A stretch of DNA of 64,000 nt from Sinohyriopsis cumingii (GCA_028554795.2 CM068831.1:32166644-32230643); one strand, 5' to 3'; counted from the stretch's first letter, positions 33,931-49,799 are shown. A program made the numbers and translations. The notes: generated from the sequence alone by a model not told the origin.

Positions 33931-34235
33931 GACCGCTCCGATGGCCTACGTGGTTAGAGCGTCCACCTCAGATACAAAAGGTTGTGCTTGGCGCTCAGCA
34001 TTAAGAGGTCAGTGGCAGAACTGGTCGACCTGGTGTCAGGATAATGTGACTGTGTGTGACATGATACTACATGTCTGCGGCATGATGATCCAGTGCTAGA
34101 TATCACAATAAAATATCAGACTGTAGACATCGTAGTGAGATGACTGCAAAACTATTAAAGCTCTTTTAAAAATCCAACACACATACACACACACACACAC
34201 ATGCAAAATGTGTGTGTGTGTGTGTGTGTGTGTGC
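33931..34235 (+). repeat. tRNA-derived SINE A, copy 1, with (CA)n/(TG)n tail
   Basis: GACCGCTCCGATGGCCTACG followed by TGGTTAGAGCGTCC gives an A-box-like promoter; the B-box region is deleted or diverged here. The body has the family landmarks TTAAGAGGTCAGTG, TGTCAGGATAATGTGACTG and GACATGATACTACATGTCTG. The tail is (CA)n, ATGCAAAATG, (TG)n, which together form a long inverted repeat. Confidence 0.75.
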
Positions 34236-35329
34236 ATAATGTGGTACTGAAACAAATGTTTTTAAAACCACATAATTTAAAATTATAGCATAACTTTACG
34301 AAAAAGCAGTTAAACAGGCAATTTATTAGTGTATAGCATCCATATATTATTGCCTTATAAAACACAGTGTTATGTTTGTCAAACCAAAAATGATTTTGAG
34401 TACATTAACCGACATTTATAAACAATTCTTGAAAAATAAATTAAGCACCCATATGTCGCACAGAAAGATGTAACTTTTCAAACGTGCTTCCACATCAAAA
34501 TGAAGTGTGGTAGTTAATTATTTATGACTGATTATATATACATACACATCATTCTATATATAGTGAGGTTGGTAAATTCTTAATTCATGTCAGTGGCCCA
34601 AGAAAAAACATTTGGGGCAGCAAATGTAGGGTTAAATAGAAAAAAGATTCTGTTCTGTTTACAAGTATAGCAATCCATATTATTCATAATTCTTCATAAT
34701 TTATCTTCATACTCAGATATACATACAAGGTTCAATAGTGAACTTCCCGATGTACAAAGAGTAATTTAATTCTTAAAGGTTTGGTTGTTGTTCGTACGAA
34801 ATTAAAGAATATAAGTTAAATATATGATTCTTCAAATTGTAAACCTTGGAGAAAAGGACTAGCTGACAAGGTAATTGTGCCTTAAACAAGTCTAATCATT
34901 GAAAAACTGGATAGCGTCATTGATACACAACCAATGCAGTTTCAATCTGAGGGAAAAAAATGTACACTTGAAAATACAAAAATCTCCAATCAAAAATATG
35001 CAGATAAAGAACTATAGAATCTCAACAGGAGCATCGTTAGGGAAGTGTAAATAAGAATAAATACTAATTGCGAAAACAAAATAATAGAACGGGTTAGCTA
35101 AAACATTTATTCAAATGATAGATGCCCTATGGTGTTTAAAAATACCCATCTGATTGATACAAATTTGGCTGTGATTCACAAAATATTTTGTTTATACTAA
35201 AAGAATGCCCATACGTCCCTCTGTCCTATGCCAAAGAAATTTAGCGAAGAATATCTTTTCAGATTCATCCACATACTAAAGTCTCACAATGTATGATAGT
35301 AGACCCCAAATGATCCGGCGTTGGGATTT

Positions 35330-35395
35330 TAAGCCACACCAATTTGGTTTTAAGTACAGCGCGCTAACCACTCAGCCCGGACGGCACCTCTGTCC
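35330..35395 (-). repeat. SINE B tRNA-like head, copy 1
   Basis: The minus strand reads GCCGTCCGGGCTGAGTGGTTAG-CGCGCTGTACTTAA..., an A-box-like start of a Ser/Leu-type tRNA-derived SINE, with GGCTTAAAATCCC in place of a B box. It is conserved at the same place in Q2 and Q3. Confidence 0.55.
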
Positions 35396-36019
35396 TTTGT
35401 GACCTGATCATGAGAATGGACTATGCATGTTCTACATAATTCAATTTATTTTTGCTAGCTAATGTTTCGACCCATTTTAACAAAAATGTGATAGCAACTA
35501 CATGATTTCCTCCAGATTAATATTTTACCGAATCTGGCAAAGTATTCATGGAACATAGGTGCCCCAATACGGTCATAGAAAAGTGACCTAAATACACACC
35601 TTCAGCGGAACAACGGATGAATAGATAGACATGTATAACAAGAGGTCCACCACAAATATTACTATTCAATAAGAAAACTACAATGAGGTCAGAGGGTAAA
35701 TTTACTAAGGGACTGACCGAGAATTAAAGATTTCTGAAAATCCCTTTTAGAAACAATAATCAACTATGTTTCCATTTTAAAGTAAATATGGTATTTCACA
35801 TCATTTTGTCTCAGTCAAATTAGGGACAAATTAATCCGTTTAGTTACACGGAAATATGTTTACTTGTTTATAGCAAAGCAAAGGAAAAATGGGATGCTTC
35901 AAAACAAGCTCAAGATTTGTATACATCTTTGCAGAGAAAAACGTAACACAAATAAAGAAGAAACATTTACCATATGCACAAGCTCATTAGTCGAGTCCAA
36001 CAGCAAATTACCCAGACTC

Positions 36020-36155
36020 CTATCTGCCTTCCAATCATGCACAGACAGATCCTGGTCTATGCAGTTTGTTGAGAGCAATCAGTATAACAAACAACAAAGA
36101 AACTGATCTGACAGTGCATTAGGTGATAGTAGATCTGGGTCTTTGATGTCTGTAG
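36020..36155. repeat. Double-hairpin repeat, copy 1
   Basis: Hairpin 1 pairs AGACTCCTATCTG with CAGATCCTGGTCT around a loop containing CCAATCATGC. Hairpin 2 pairs AACAACAAAGAAACTGATCT with AGATCTGGGTCTTTG. A spacer GCAGTTTGTTGAGAGCAATC lies between the two. Confidence 0.65.
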
Positions 36156-37420
36156 TTGTACTCAACATAGTGTGATAAAATTTAATTAAATATTATCAAT
36201 TTTGTTATAAGTACATGAACTAAGCTACTTTACCTTACAAATAACTGTAACAAGGTTAAGAAACAAAATGCCACTAGATGAAGTATTGATACAAAAAATT
36301 GGGATTTTTATAATGAAGAAAATCAACGAGTCTTCATAATTGTCCAATTGCCCGCTTCCCCACTTTAATACAACACAATTACGAGAAACAATGGACCATG
36401 CAAAACTTTGTACGAGCCATCAGCAAAATCTGATTGCCTAAATATCTACTTTGCTCGTAAGCAAAACAAGTGTCCTATCTGATATAGCCATACTTGGAGC
36501 ACATTTAAAAGCGAATCCTGTCTGAGAGTATATTTTGTATTTTCCTTGCAGATTAGTACCAGCCAATCACATAAATATGCCAGAATGGGTAAAATCATAT
36601 TATCAAGTTTATACATTAAAGTGTATGGCTAGTTCTAGTAACCATTTGCATGCCAAAACAATAAAAAAATCTTTATTTTCACGTCAACGAAAAAGAAATC
36701 TTGACTTTTGTGCACTTCAACAAAAATGTGTGCAGAGGTTTCTTGTACTTCTCCCCAAAGATATGCAACAAATACAGTTAATACAAATACATCAGTTTCA
36801 TAAATCCTGTGAAATCACTGATATGTTATGTTTTGAACCAAAGGATCAAAGTTTGTTTTGAGTAGCATCAACTAGCATCTTATCCACAAAATCTCTAACA
36901 CAGTTATTCAAGAGTTCGCCGGTCAAATCCATATGCAAAGTCATTATTTACACAAAACGGAAGGATTAAAGGCACGTTTCAAAGGTGCAATATGCTACCA
37001 GTTGTGTATATGACACATTCAACAAAACCTTCATACAGTGTATCTGAATTTGTCACCGTGTTACTATTACTGGAAGTTACCTTCATTCCCCTCATAAAGC
37101 CACTGACACTGAGTATGCAAAAATTATTTTCTGACACTCAGTGAAATAATGTGGTATGGTGAATTATTTTTTTAAAGTTATAACAACCTTTTGTCACAAT
37201 AGAGATAACAATCCTGTATTTTGTATTGAGTACCTGAGCAATCACTGTCATATATCTGTTTAATATACAGCTCAAATTTCCATCTGCACTTGTGCTGATT
37301 ACGTCGAATTCATGATAATCAGAGTCCATATTTTGAATGTCGTCTTTTGTCCACTTTGGAGGAGGCCAAATCAAACTTCCAGAGAGTTTTCGACCATAAA
37401 CTAACTTTTCTTGCAAATAT

Positions 37421-38843
37421 TGGATATGTCAGGGACAAATGAAACAAAACAGCAAACGGACAAAACAAACCTTCATTTAGTACTGGGTGTGGCAAACACC
37501 GGTATCAGAGAGCCAGAAGGATGTTCAAAAGGGTTCTGCAGAATTGAGGGAGGTCCGAAATCATATTGTGATATCGTCACCTCACCAATATTCCTGTCAG
37601 GGGTAGGTAACGCAGTAGATGAGGGGTGAACATTATATTTAATTAAAGGATTAATTATTTAAAACGTATTTTCCATGACTAAACGTATGCGCCTTTCATC
37701 TTTAAATGTTCGACGAATGCCACACTGATGATGCCACAGGGATATACCCGTAAGCCACGGTATTTGCACTTGCATTAAAGCCCCAATGCCGCCGTTTTTA
37801 ATAAATGTTTAGATTTTTCCAATCTAATTAAAGTTCGGAAGCCAAAACAATAATTTCTTTAAAAATATCTATCTGACATTAACCCTTCTTTGAAATAATC
37901 ATTATCTTAGGTTTAAAATACGTTCAAATGTTCAGTGTAAAATTAAGTGCCACCTCTTAATTCAGACACCGAAGATACTCATATTCCCATTCTTTTTCGG
38001 GAAGGATTGAAAATTAGTGACGTCATGCATTCGACAAATTTCGCTAGTGTCTCGTCGAATGACAACAATATTTGCACATGGCGGACAAATTGATTCAAAA
38101 GGGAAGGAAGAGAAGTAGGCCCTCTTCTTAAACGGATCTGAAAAGTTTAAAATTAAATAAGTTTGAAAACATATCATAAACAAAATCCTTGATCTTTTTC
38201 TTTCATTTGATTTACAATTTATTTATATTTAGAATAAAGTAATGACGAGAAATATCACAAAAAGGATTATTTACCTCATCTAACGTAGCGTATTGCTAGC
38301 CTTTGTATTTCTATTTTAAAGTTATACATGTATATTTGGATATAATTATTGGCCATGGGCATATTCTTGACTTTATACTGGTATTCTAAGGTGAGCCTGA
38401 CCCCAGAGATGAGTGGACATTGTGCAATTGACAATTCATGGAATGCAGTATTTTTGGGATCCTAATAGGGAGTGAAGTCAATATTTGTCAGAACCATTAA
38501 TCGTTATGTCTGACTACGAAGCGTGCATTTAAATCAAAGGGACTTTGTTATTAGTTACTTGGTTTTAGCAAAGCGTGCATAATGACGAGTGGAAGACAAC
38601 TGAGACACTGATCCTGGTTGTGTAAGGGAACTGGTAGAATGTGGCATAAGGCCAGATAGATTGCAAGTCTGCTCATGGGCATTTAATGGTGGAGATCAAA
38701 TAAAGTGGGAGTGAAAAGTTTTACAATACTAATAACAACGTCAGTTAGCCGTTGAGAATATAATATCTTGATACTGTTTGCTGAATATAAAATTACTAAA
38801 TTTTGTATCATCATATATTTATAATTTCTGTATATATTTTGAT
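37421..38843. repeat. Duplicated block P, copy 2 (extended)
   Basis: The first part (37,500-37,925) pairs with 48,500-48,900: GAAGGATGTTCAAAA, GGATTAATTAT.TAAAAC, TTCGACGAATGC, TGCCGCCGTTTTT. The rest pairs with P1, P3 and P4. A SINE follows. Confidence 0.8.
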
Positions 38844-39147
38844 GACCGCTGCGCTGGCCTACGTGATCAGAGTGTCCACCTCGGATACGGAAGGTTGCGC
38901 TTGGCGCTCAACATTAAGAGGTTTGTTTTAAGACTGGTTGGCCTAGTGTCAGGATAATGTGACTGAGTGGGACATGATGCAACATGTCTGTGGCGTAATC
39001 CGCCAGTGCCTGACATCACTATAAAATGCCACAATGTAGATATCGAAGCGATATGACTGAAAAACTGTTAAAGCTATGTTCAAAATCCAAATCACACACA
39101 CACACACAACACACACACACACACAAGTACACACACACACACACACA
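38844..39147 (+). repeat. SINE A, copy 2, with (CA)n tail
   Basis: Head GACCGCTGCGCTGGCCTACG with a degraded A box (GATCAGAGTGTCC), body TTAAGAGGT...TGTCAGGATAATGTGACTG, and an interrupted (CA)n tail at 39,091-39,147. Confidence 0.75.
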
Positions 39148-39439
39148 TAAGAGAAATATGTCAGTTACTTGCTTGGATATTCTCCGCAATTACATGTTAT
39201 ACAAAAGGTACGAAAACCTCCTGAAATTTGCTTTCCTTCAATTGATATATGCCTATGGTGTTTAAACATACCAATCGGATTGTCATATGATACAAACATG
39301 GCTGTGATGCACACAATATTTTGTTTGTAATATAACAAAGATACTACTTCACTCTGTTCTAAGCAAAGAAATTTAGCAAACCATATATTTTCAGATTCAT
39401 ACAAATATTGTAAATCTTACAATGTATGATAGTGGACCC

Positions 39440-39520
39440 CAACTGATCCGACGGTGGGATTTAAAGCCACACAAATTTAGTTTTAAGTACAGCTCTATGA
39501 CCACTGAGCTCTGATGGCTC
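39440..39520 (-). repeat. SINE B tRNA-like head, copy 2
   Basis: The minus strand reads AGCCATCAGAGCTCAGTGGTC-ATAGAGCTGTACTTAA, with GGCTTTAAATCCC at the B-box place. Confidence 0.5.
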
Positions 39521-40440
39521 CTATGCTACATTAAGTCTTTAGAAGTTGTAGATATAAAAGGTTGTATATTTGGTGTGAAACTGATGCAAGGCTTCTATAG
39601 AAAGGAACGGTGGACCTGCATGTGCACAACAATTTTATTTTCTAAACTGCAGCCCCTTGCTTCCGGTCTTTGTGATCCAATCATGAGAATGGACTATACA
39701 TGATCTATATAATTCAGTTTGTTTCTACTAAGCAACTTTTTCGACACATTTAAAAAAAATGTCATAACAACTACATGATGTCCTCTGGCAAAGTGTTAAT
39801 GGAACATAGGTGCCCCAATACGGTCATACAAAAGTGACCTAATGCAAACCTTGAGTGGACCAACGAATGAATACATGGACATGTATAGCAATATGTCCAC
39901 CACAAATATTATGGCGGGGGGAGAGAAATGATCAAAAGATGCAAACAATATTAAAACGTCATGGCATAACTTGTGCACCTGACTTAATATCTATATCACT
40001 AACTGTATCAATCTAACCTAACAAATCATACCAATGAGCACATAAACATGGTCTTCATATGCCACATTGCGAACTTTGCAGCAAGTACTATTAAAGAACA
40101 AAACAAGAATGAGCTGAGAGGCTATATTTTCTAACAGAGTGACCTAGGATTAACGATTTCTAAAAATCCCTTTTAGAAATAATAATGAACTATGTTTCCA
40201 TTTGTAAAGTAAATATGGCATTTTTACATCTTTTCTCTCAAATGTAATTGAGAAACAAGTCATCAATTTAGTTACACGGAAATGTATTTTAATTGTTTAT
40301 AGCAAAACAAAGGAACAATGTGATACTTCAATACAAGCTCAAGTTTGTATACATCTTTGAAGAGAAACACGTAACACAAATAAAGAAGAAACATTTGCAA
40401 TATATACAGGCTCATTAGTAATGTCGAACCGCAAATTACC

Positions 40441-40585
40441 CAGACCCATATCTGCCTTACAATCATGTACAGACAGATCCTGGTCTATGCAGTTTCTTGA
40501 CAGTAATCAATACACCAAACAACAAAGAAACGGATCTTACAGCGCATTAGGTGATTGCAGATCAGGGTCATTGTTGTATGTAGTT
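40441..40585. repeat. Double-hairpin repeat, copy 2
   Basis: Hairpin 2 pairs AAACAACAAAGAAACGGATCT with AGATCAGGGTCATTGTTGT. Loop: TACAGCGCATTAGGTGATTGC. Hairpin 1 is present but more degraded. Confidence 0.6.
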
Positions 40586-41709
40586 GCACTCGATATTTAG
40601 TGTATTCGGAATTACTAAGTAGGAAATTAAATAAATATTATAAATTGTGTAACAGGTAAATCAACCAAGATACATAACCTTACGAATAACTGCATCAAGG
40701 TTAAGAAAAACAAATACTGCTAGATGAAGTGTTGATAAATAGAACTGAGATCTTTATAGTTAAGAAAATCAATGAGTCTTCATAATTATCCAATGGTCCA
40801 CTTCCCCACTTTAATACAACACAATTACTAGAATCAATGGACCATGCACAACTTTGTATGAGCCATCAAGAAAATCTGATTGCCTAAATATATTTTGCCC
40901 CTAAGCAAAACAAGTGTCATATCTGATATAACCATACTTAGGGCTCATTTAAAAGTGAATTCTGTCTTAGAGTATATTTTGTATTTGTTCTCGCAGATCA
41001 ATCCCACCCAATCTCAGAAATATGCCTTAATGGGTCAAATCATATTATCAACTTTTTTAAATAAAAGTGTATGACTAATTCTTTACTTATTTGCACTTCA
41101 ACAAAAAGTATGTTCAACAAATACAGTTAATACAAATAAATCAGTTTCATAAATCCTTTCAACTCAGTGAAATGTAGTTATTTACAAGCAATGGACCAAG
41201 TTTGCTTTGAGTAGGATCACCTTACATCTTATCCACTAAATCTTAAACACTGGAATTCAAGAGAGCGCCGGTCAATTCCATATGCAAAGTAATTATGTAC
41301 ATAAACTGGAAGGATTCAAGTGACGTGTCAAAGGCGCAATATGCTATCAGTTGTTTATGTGACTCAAAACCTTCATACAGTGTACCTGAATTTGTCAGCG
41401 TGTTACTATTACTGAAATATCTCTTCATTCCCCTCAAACGCAGTAAATCGTAACTGTAACTGATCACAAATCGTACATGTATCAGCGACAATTAGATCAT
41501 GGGATCCAAGATAACAGGCATTCACTGAACTGTAATGTTTATTCTCATGTTTTCTGAGATCTTCCTTTCTTTTGCATTTTCCTGGCACTGTTGACAAGAT
41601 ATCTTTAAAATATTTTTAAAATGTATCGATCATAATTAAATATGAACTTACCATGTTTTTATGGGGAGGGCAGGGAGATCGTCAGTAAAGAAACTAGTAC
41701 CACAAATAT

Positions 41710-43800
<2,091 letters not shown>

Positions 43801-46800
43801 TATTTCTTAAATGCTCGACCTTCAGTTTATCTCATTTAAGTCAGGAAAATGTACGTTAATGACATTGTCGTGTATTCGAATGTGTTCAAAGTGATTTAGT
43901 TTTCATTGCCTCTCTTACTCTACTCTCTATATTCGAATTAGTATAAAGGAAGTTTAATACACGGTCGTTTTATCGATTTTTCAATCATAGGGTAGTATTA
44001 CAGTTGTTTAAATCACATAAGTGGGTCCTCCTCGATAGCATGTGGTGTAAAGTCTCAGCTGTATGCAAGCATGTACATGGTGTGTTGGTATCATAGGTGC
44101 GACCTCAATATTCTTAATAACTGTGTGAGATCGAGGTTTGCAGTATTACCGTCATACCAGTCTAACGCGGTATATTTTCTTTGTTCCAATGGTAGGTACA
44201 ATGTTAGATTTTCACTGTAGTGGAACCTCGGTCGATTCCGTCAATAGGAAATGTACGGAAATTATTGAGTAATCTTGCTACGAATTTCATTATATTCAAA
44301 GCATGTTTTCATTTCTCAGGACAAAATAATTCCAAAAATATTAAAACATTTTCACAAAACAGTTACATTTGCCTCACATTAATTTTGAATATAACAAATA
44401 TAATTATACTTATGAACCTTTAATGACATGTTTGACACGAATCACGTATGACAATATGGCTACCGCAAGTGATGTTTCAAAAGATATTCGGACCAAATCC
44501 AAATTTTGGAAATATTTTTTACCTTAAAAATAGGAATTAATATCTTTTCTTGGTGTGCGAAGTACATGCATTCCTTTTAATAACCTATAACCACCCATAG
44601 ATTTCATGAGATCACTTGTTTTCTGTTTGAATTTTAAGCATTTCTCTAGTCCACTAAAAATTAGTGTGTGTTATGTTTACTGGTCCTCTCTGATAACTAT
44701 CATGCCCGGATGTTGACATCACATTTCAAGTTTCCCAACCTACTATATCAATAAAATAGCTAGTAAATTAAAGGTTTCCGTATAAACATTTTCTATTTTT
44801 ATCAAAAAGCTCTATCGTCAACACAGTCATTTATAAGGTGCCAATTATGGTGTAAACTTAATCGTCCCCATTTTGTTACAGTGTTTAGGTGACAAAGTAT
44901 ACACAATTGACATTCACATTGCAAGGTCATTTACAATAAGAAAATGACAATTCAATTTTCCGGAAGTGGGTTGGTAAGCTGCGATGATATTTCGAGCCGA
45001 GATATTTTGTTTTCTTTTATCTCAAGATAATTTGTTTTTCTTCAAACAATATCATGTATATAATATTATGTTATTTGGCTATAAATCAGAGCAAGATATG
45101 TGTTTCAGTTATTTGAGAGCAGTAAATATACTCAAACAAATACGAGGATCCTGAAGAAAATATTAAATCGCTGGTCCTTAATATGATTGTGGTACTCTGT
45201 TCTACCCATCGGCTTATGTTATGAAATAGCGAGGTACAAAATAATTCGTGATGCCCAGCTCTAGTGTGAGATATGATATGTTACTAGGCATTTTCAAAGC
45301 CTGTATCATTCAAAATGAAATATTGTAATTATAATTCTCAAATATAAACTAGACTTTAGTGCATTCGTATTATGATGTGATTATACTCTGCAGGCATAAA
45401 AAAGAGAAGAAAGAAAGAAGAATTTAAACACAGAACACACAAATACGTTTAAGCAAAGGCTTCGAAACAATAAAGAAAAGGGATAGACGATATATCGAAT
45501 GCAGTTTCCAGACCAGGCACAGGAATTTCAAAATTGCAAAATCATAATGGTATGTTATTATCATTTACATAGCAAGGCATATTGACTGCCTTTGCCCACC
45601 AAGGATCTAGCATGAGGTAATTTAGAATTATGCATGTCTTAATAGTCAGAAGTAATGAAAACAATACCATGAATTACAGATCAAAATAAATGAATAACAA
45701 ATCAGAGTAATATATTTTCTGCATAATTCTCATGCAAATTAATTAGTTCCATTATGTTTTCATATCCTGAAAAAATATGGTTTATTAACCTTTTTCTATT
45801 TTGCTGTTGTTGTTGTGGTTATTGTTATTAATATGATTATTGTTAATATTATTAGCATTATTAGCATTATTGTGTGTGTGTGTGTGTGTGTGTGTTGGAT
45901 TTTTTACGTAGCTTTAACGATTTTTCAGTCATATTGCTACGATGTCTGCAGTGTGAGAGTTCATAGTTTATGGACTGTGGCATCATGCAGCAGACATGTA
46001 GCATGATGTCCCGCCCAGTCACATTATCTTGACACCAGGCCAACCAGTCCTAACAGTAATCTCTTAATGATGAGCGCCAAGCGAGGCACCTGTTAGTACC
46101 ATTTTTGTAAGTCTTTGGTATGACTCGGCCGGGGATCGAACCCACGACCTTCCTTCCGCATCCGAGGCGGACGCTCTAACCTCTAGGCCACTGGAACGGT
46201 ATTAGCATTATTGCATATGGTCCCTGTGCGAACTTTGCTTTTATTGTTTTTGATCTTTATATTTATTTATGGTTTTAAATTGGGTATGTCTATGTAGGTA
46301 TTTGCAAGTAAACGAAACTGGAAATGAACACTATAGTAATGTTCTATACTTTTTATGCACAAAAGTGAAAGTCTGTCATTTTGTCAGTTGGTTGACATAC
46401 CATTAATTCCGAATGTCAAACAAAAAACGAAAAAAAAACATATAAGTTGAATTTTATGAGCGTGTATATATGAGTTATGTATCCGTGTACCTTTATACGT
46501 ACCTGTGTATGTATGTATAGCTGTTACGTTCATAGTAAATACTGACAACTTTAATAAAATTTCACATAAGGATTTAAATGGGTTTTAAAACTATATCCAG
46601 CCTCTAGGACCACTTTTTGATTTGCTGTACATATTAATTGGCCCACATTAGAATCAATTTTCTGTTACTTGGCATTTTATTTTGCACTTAAATAACGCTA
46701 TATAGCATCTGTCTGTACACGCATCTATACATAACAAGGAGTGTAGATGTCATCTTCAAATAGTCTATGAGATGTATTCGCAATATATATCTTCATGTGC

Positions 46801-47466
46801 ACAAGACAGAAACGAAACTTACTGGGAAGTTTCAGATTGTAGCTTCATATAACATATGTATATAAATATAAAAATAATCTTATAATAAGGTTGAAATCAT
46901 TCCGTATTCAGAAGAAAATGCGTAATCTTTATGCAATTTGTTGATTTTTCGGGAAGAAGGGAGGGAGGGGTCCAGAATGCGTACATTCTCCAAACCAAGA
47001 AAAGATCATACCAGACTCATTATATGTAGGGAACGGAAATAACCTATCCGTTGTATTATAAACTCAGTTTAATGTTTGCTGAACGACGAAGGAAACTAAT
47101 ATATTATAAGTGTGTTTAGTAACCTGTATGTATACACCACTAAAACATTGCAATTTAATGATATGGCATTCATTTGCCCAAATGTTTAATGTAGCATGGA
47201 AAAAACCAATAACAAATAATCAAAGGTTATGTACTACATACCATGCCAAACTCACCCTTCACTCAAAGGGAATGCCATTGACTTGAATATGTACTCTACA
47301 GATTGATGGTCATCTTATTGGAAATTTCCAACGAACTGAAAATAAAATTCGTTTCTGTAATATTCTATAGTCATAATCAAAGCTGTATCTAAAACTCAAA
47401 ACCATGTAAAACTATTTGACCTACAAATAATCATAATCTTCGTATATAAGATACTATCGTGTACAA
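43801..47466. other. 3.7 kb without a recognised duplicate, holding one reversed SINE A
   Basis: It separates S2 from P3, whereas S1 and P1 are adjacent; insertion or loss is implied. No coding frame supported. Confidence 0.5.
45869..46200 (-). repeat. SINE A, best preserved copy, minus strand
   Basis: On the minus strand: CAGTGGCCTAGAGGTTAGAG (A box), GGGTTCGATCCCCGGCC (B box), then CGAGTCATACCAAAGACTTA, TTAAGAGATTACTGTTAGGA, TGTCAAGATAATGTGACTGG, ending at AAAGCTACG...AAATCC and a (CA)n tail (seen as GT at 45,869-45,895). Both Pol III promoter boxes are intact, so it is a good reference for the family. Confidence 0.85.
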
Positions 47467-49799
47467 AGATTAGCCATGCAATAAGTTGTTTATAAAACAC
47501 GACACTAATCAGGTAGGCCCAACTCCTACCCTCAATTATGGACAAAGGTCAATTACACAATACAAATTAAACATGCATAACCGTTTGAGGTTTGTATCGT
47601 TGGCCCAATCGGTATAGACGTCGACATCATAACGCTGGCTAATTTGACGTACGTAAAAATGTTAGAATTTAACTCTAGCAATAGAAATAGATGTATAGCC
47701 AGGAATTACTAGAACTAGAGTTACAATTTAATGCAACTTCAGCTGTTATAGGTCAAAATATAAAACCCTTAAAAAACTGTCACATCTCCATACTGGACAA
47801 CTGCCAGAACATCGAATAGAACTATGTATCACTTTTTCTTAAGTCTGCATTTAGAAGAAAAAATAAACGACCTCGATGATTAAGTATATAGGATGGTCGT
47901 ATGATGCACTGAGTTTCTATCAGAATTTCCAAAAGTCAATGGCAACCATGTAACCTATGGATCTAAACAAAGGTTTGGAACCGACTTATCCGATTTAGCT
48001 AGGACATATACTTGTATTCCTCAATAATTCCATGCTTGTCTTCATTTGTCCTTGCAAGCACCATATCTCTAAACTCACTACAGAAGATAAAATAAGTTCA
48101 TAATGTTGCATTTCCTGCCAGTATATGTTAGACCAACAAGGGGTGTTTTGAAATAATCCCCAGCAGCAAAAGGGATATTCGAAATAATCGACAGATCTCA
48201 GCTTAATTTGGGATGAATTGAACCTCTAATTGGCCTTTTAATTACTGTCCCAAAGACGGCCTCGAGCCAAAGTGCAGTCTTATTTGAAAAACTTGTTTCG
48301 CCATTGGAGTATCAAATACACAAAATTAAAGGTTTAAATTGGAACTGTTGATTGACGGAAGTGAAGAGGGTTGTATGCCTAAACTTGTATGTTACAATTT
48401 TGCAAGAGGCACCTCCAAAGGAAACGAAAGAAAAGCCTTCCATGCCGACTATGAGGAAATGGTACTCGATCAGATTCGTGGTGTATCTGGAAAAGAGCGC
48501 TGGAAGGATGTTCAAAACGGTTCTGAAGAATTGAGAGAGGTTCTAAACCCCATGTTGAGATTGACTCCTCACCAGTATACCGGTAGGGGAAGGTGAGGCA
48601 GTAGATTAGGGGTGGACTTTACATTGAATTAAAACAATGTTACCCTAGGATTAATTATCTAAAACTTATTCTACAAGAATAGACCTGGACGCCTTTCATC
48701 TTCAAATGTTCGACGAATGCACAGACTGATGTAGTTACAGGGATTTAACCGTAAGAGATGTTCTTTGGACTTGTATTAAAGTTCCAGTGCCGCCGTTTTT
48801 CATAAATTTTACAATTCTTCTAATCTAAATATGGTTTGAATTCAAACAGATGTTTTGTTAAAAATAACTCTCTGATATTAATCTTTATTTTGAAACAACC
48901 AATATCTTAGCTTTAAAGAACGTTCAATTAGTCAGTTTAGAAAATTAGTGACGTCTTGCATTCGACAAATTCCTCAAGTGTCTAATCGAATAACACAAAG
49001 ATGTGTACATGGCGGACAAAATGCTTCGAGGGGGAAGAAAGAGAAGTAGGTCCGCTTTTTCAGCCGATCTGAAAAGTTTAAAATTAAATAAGATTTTACA
49101 CATATCATAGATAAAATGCTTGTTCTGTTTCCTTCATTTAATTTACAATGTATTTAATTTTGGAACAAAGTAATCTAGAATAATATCGCATAAGGATCAC
49201 GAACCGCATCCAACGTTGCTTTTGAGTTTATATTTTAAAATTATGCATGTACATTTGGATATAATTATTGGCCATGGGCATATTTTTAACTGTTTACTGG
49301 CATTTTCAATGTGATCATGTCCCCGGACCTGAGAGGTGATTGTGTAATTAACACCTCTTTGAATGCAGATTATTTGAGTTCCTGGTAGGGGATAATGTCT
49401 TTTTTGTCAGAACCATTAATCATTGTGTCTGACTATGAAGCGTATTTATCAATCAAAGAGACTTTGTTATTAGTTAATTGGTTTTAGTAAAGCATGTATA
49501 ATTATGAGTAGCAGAAAATTAAGATACTGATCTTTTCTGTGTAAGGGAACCGGCTGAATGTGGCGTAAGATCAGATAGATTTCAAATCTGCTCATGGGCA
49601 CTGTCGGGTAAAGATCAAGTAAAGTGAGAGTCGAGTATCTGTGTTACAATACTAATAACAACTTGAGTTAGCTGTTGTGAACATAATCTGTTGACATTGT
49701 TTGTTGAATATAAAATTACTAAAATTGATTCCATTAGATATTTGTAATTTCTGAATACATTTGGAAATTGAATTCACCTAGACTTGTATACTTTAAGAT
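47460..49799. repeat. Duplicated block P, copy 3 (extended)
   Basis: GATTAGCCATG.AATA.GTTGTTTATAAAACA near 47,467 matches the start of P1. The matching body resumes near 48,300-48,500 and continues to the SINE. About 0.8 kb between these points has no counterpart in P1. Confidence 0.7.

Larger units (their letters stand above)
34250..37420. repeat. Duplicated block Q, copy 1
   Basis: Long match to Q2 (39.2-41.4), Q3 (57.0-59.3) and Q4 (59.3-62.3 kb): landmarks ACAATATTTTGTTTGT, GCAAA(A)CAAAGGA, CTTTGAAGAGAAA.ACGTAACA, CATATCTGCCTTCCAATCATG, CACTTTAATACAACACAATTAC. It includes a reversed SINE B head and a hairpin repeat. The 108-codon frame at 36,535-36,861 is broken in the paralogues and is not counted as a gene. 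Confidence 0.8.
39160..41440. repeat. Duplicated block Q, copy 2
   Basis: Parallel to Q1, including the reversed SINE B head (39,440-39,520) and the double hairpin (40,441-40,585). It diverges from Q1 after about 41,440. Confidence 0.75.

Noticed and set aside
36535-36861. 108-codon plus frame in block Q1
   Set aside because: Paralogous sequence near 60,270-60,600 and 40,990-41,200 is frameshifted and stop-filled, so there is no sign of coding selection.
48339-48596. 85-codon plus frame in block P3
   Set aside because: The matching part of P2 (37,500-37,640) does not preserve the frame.
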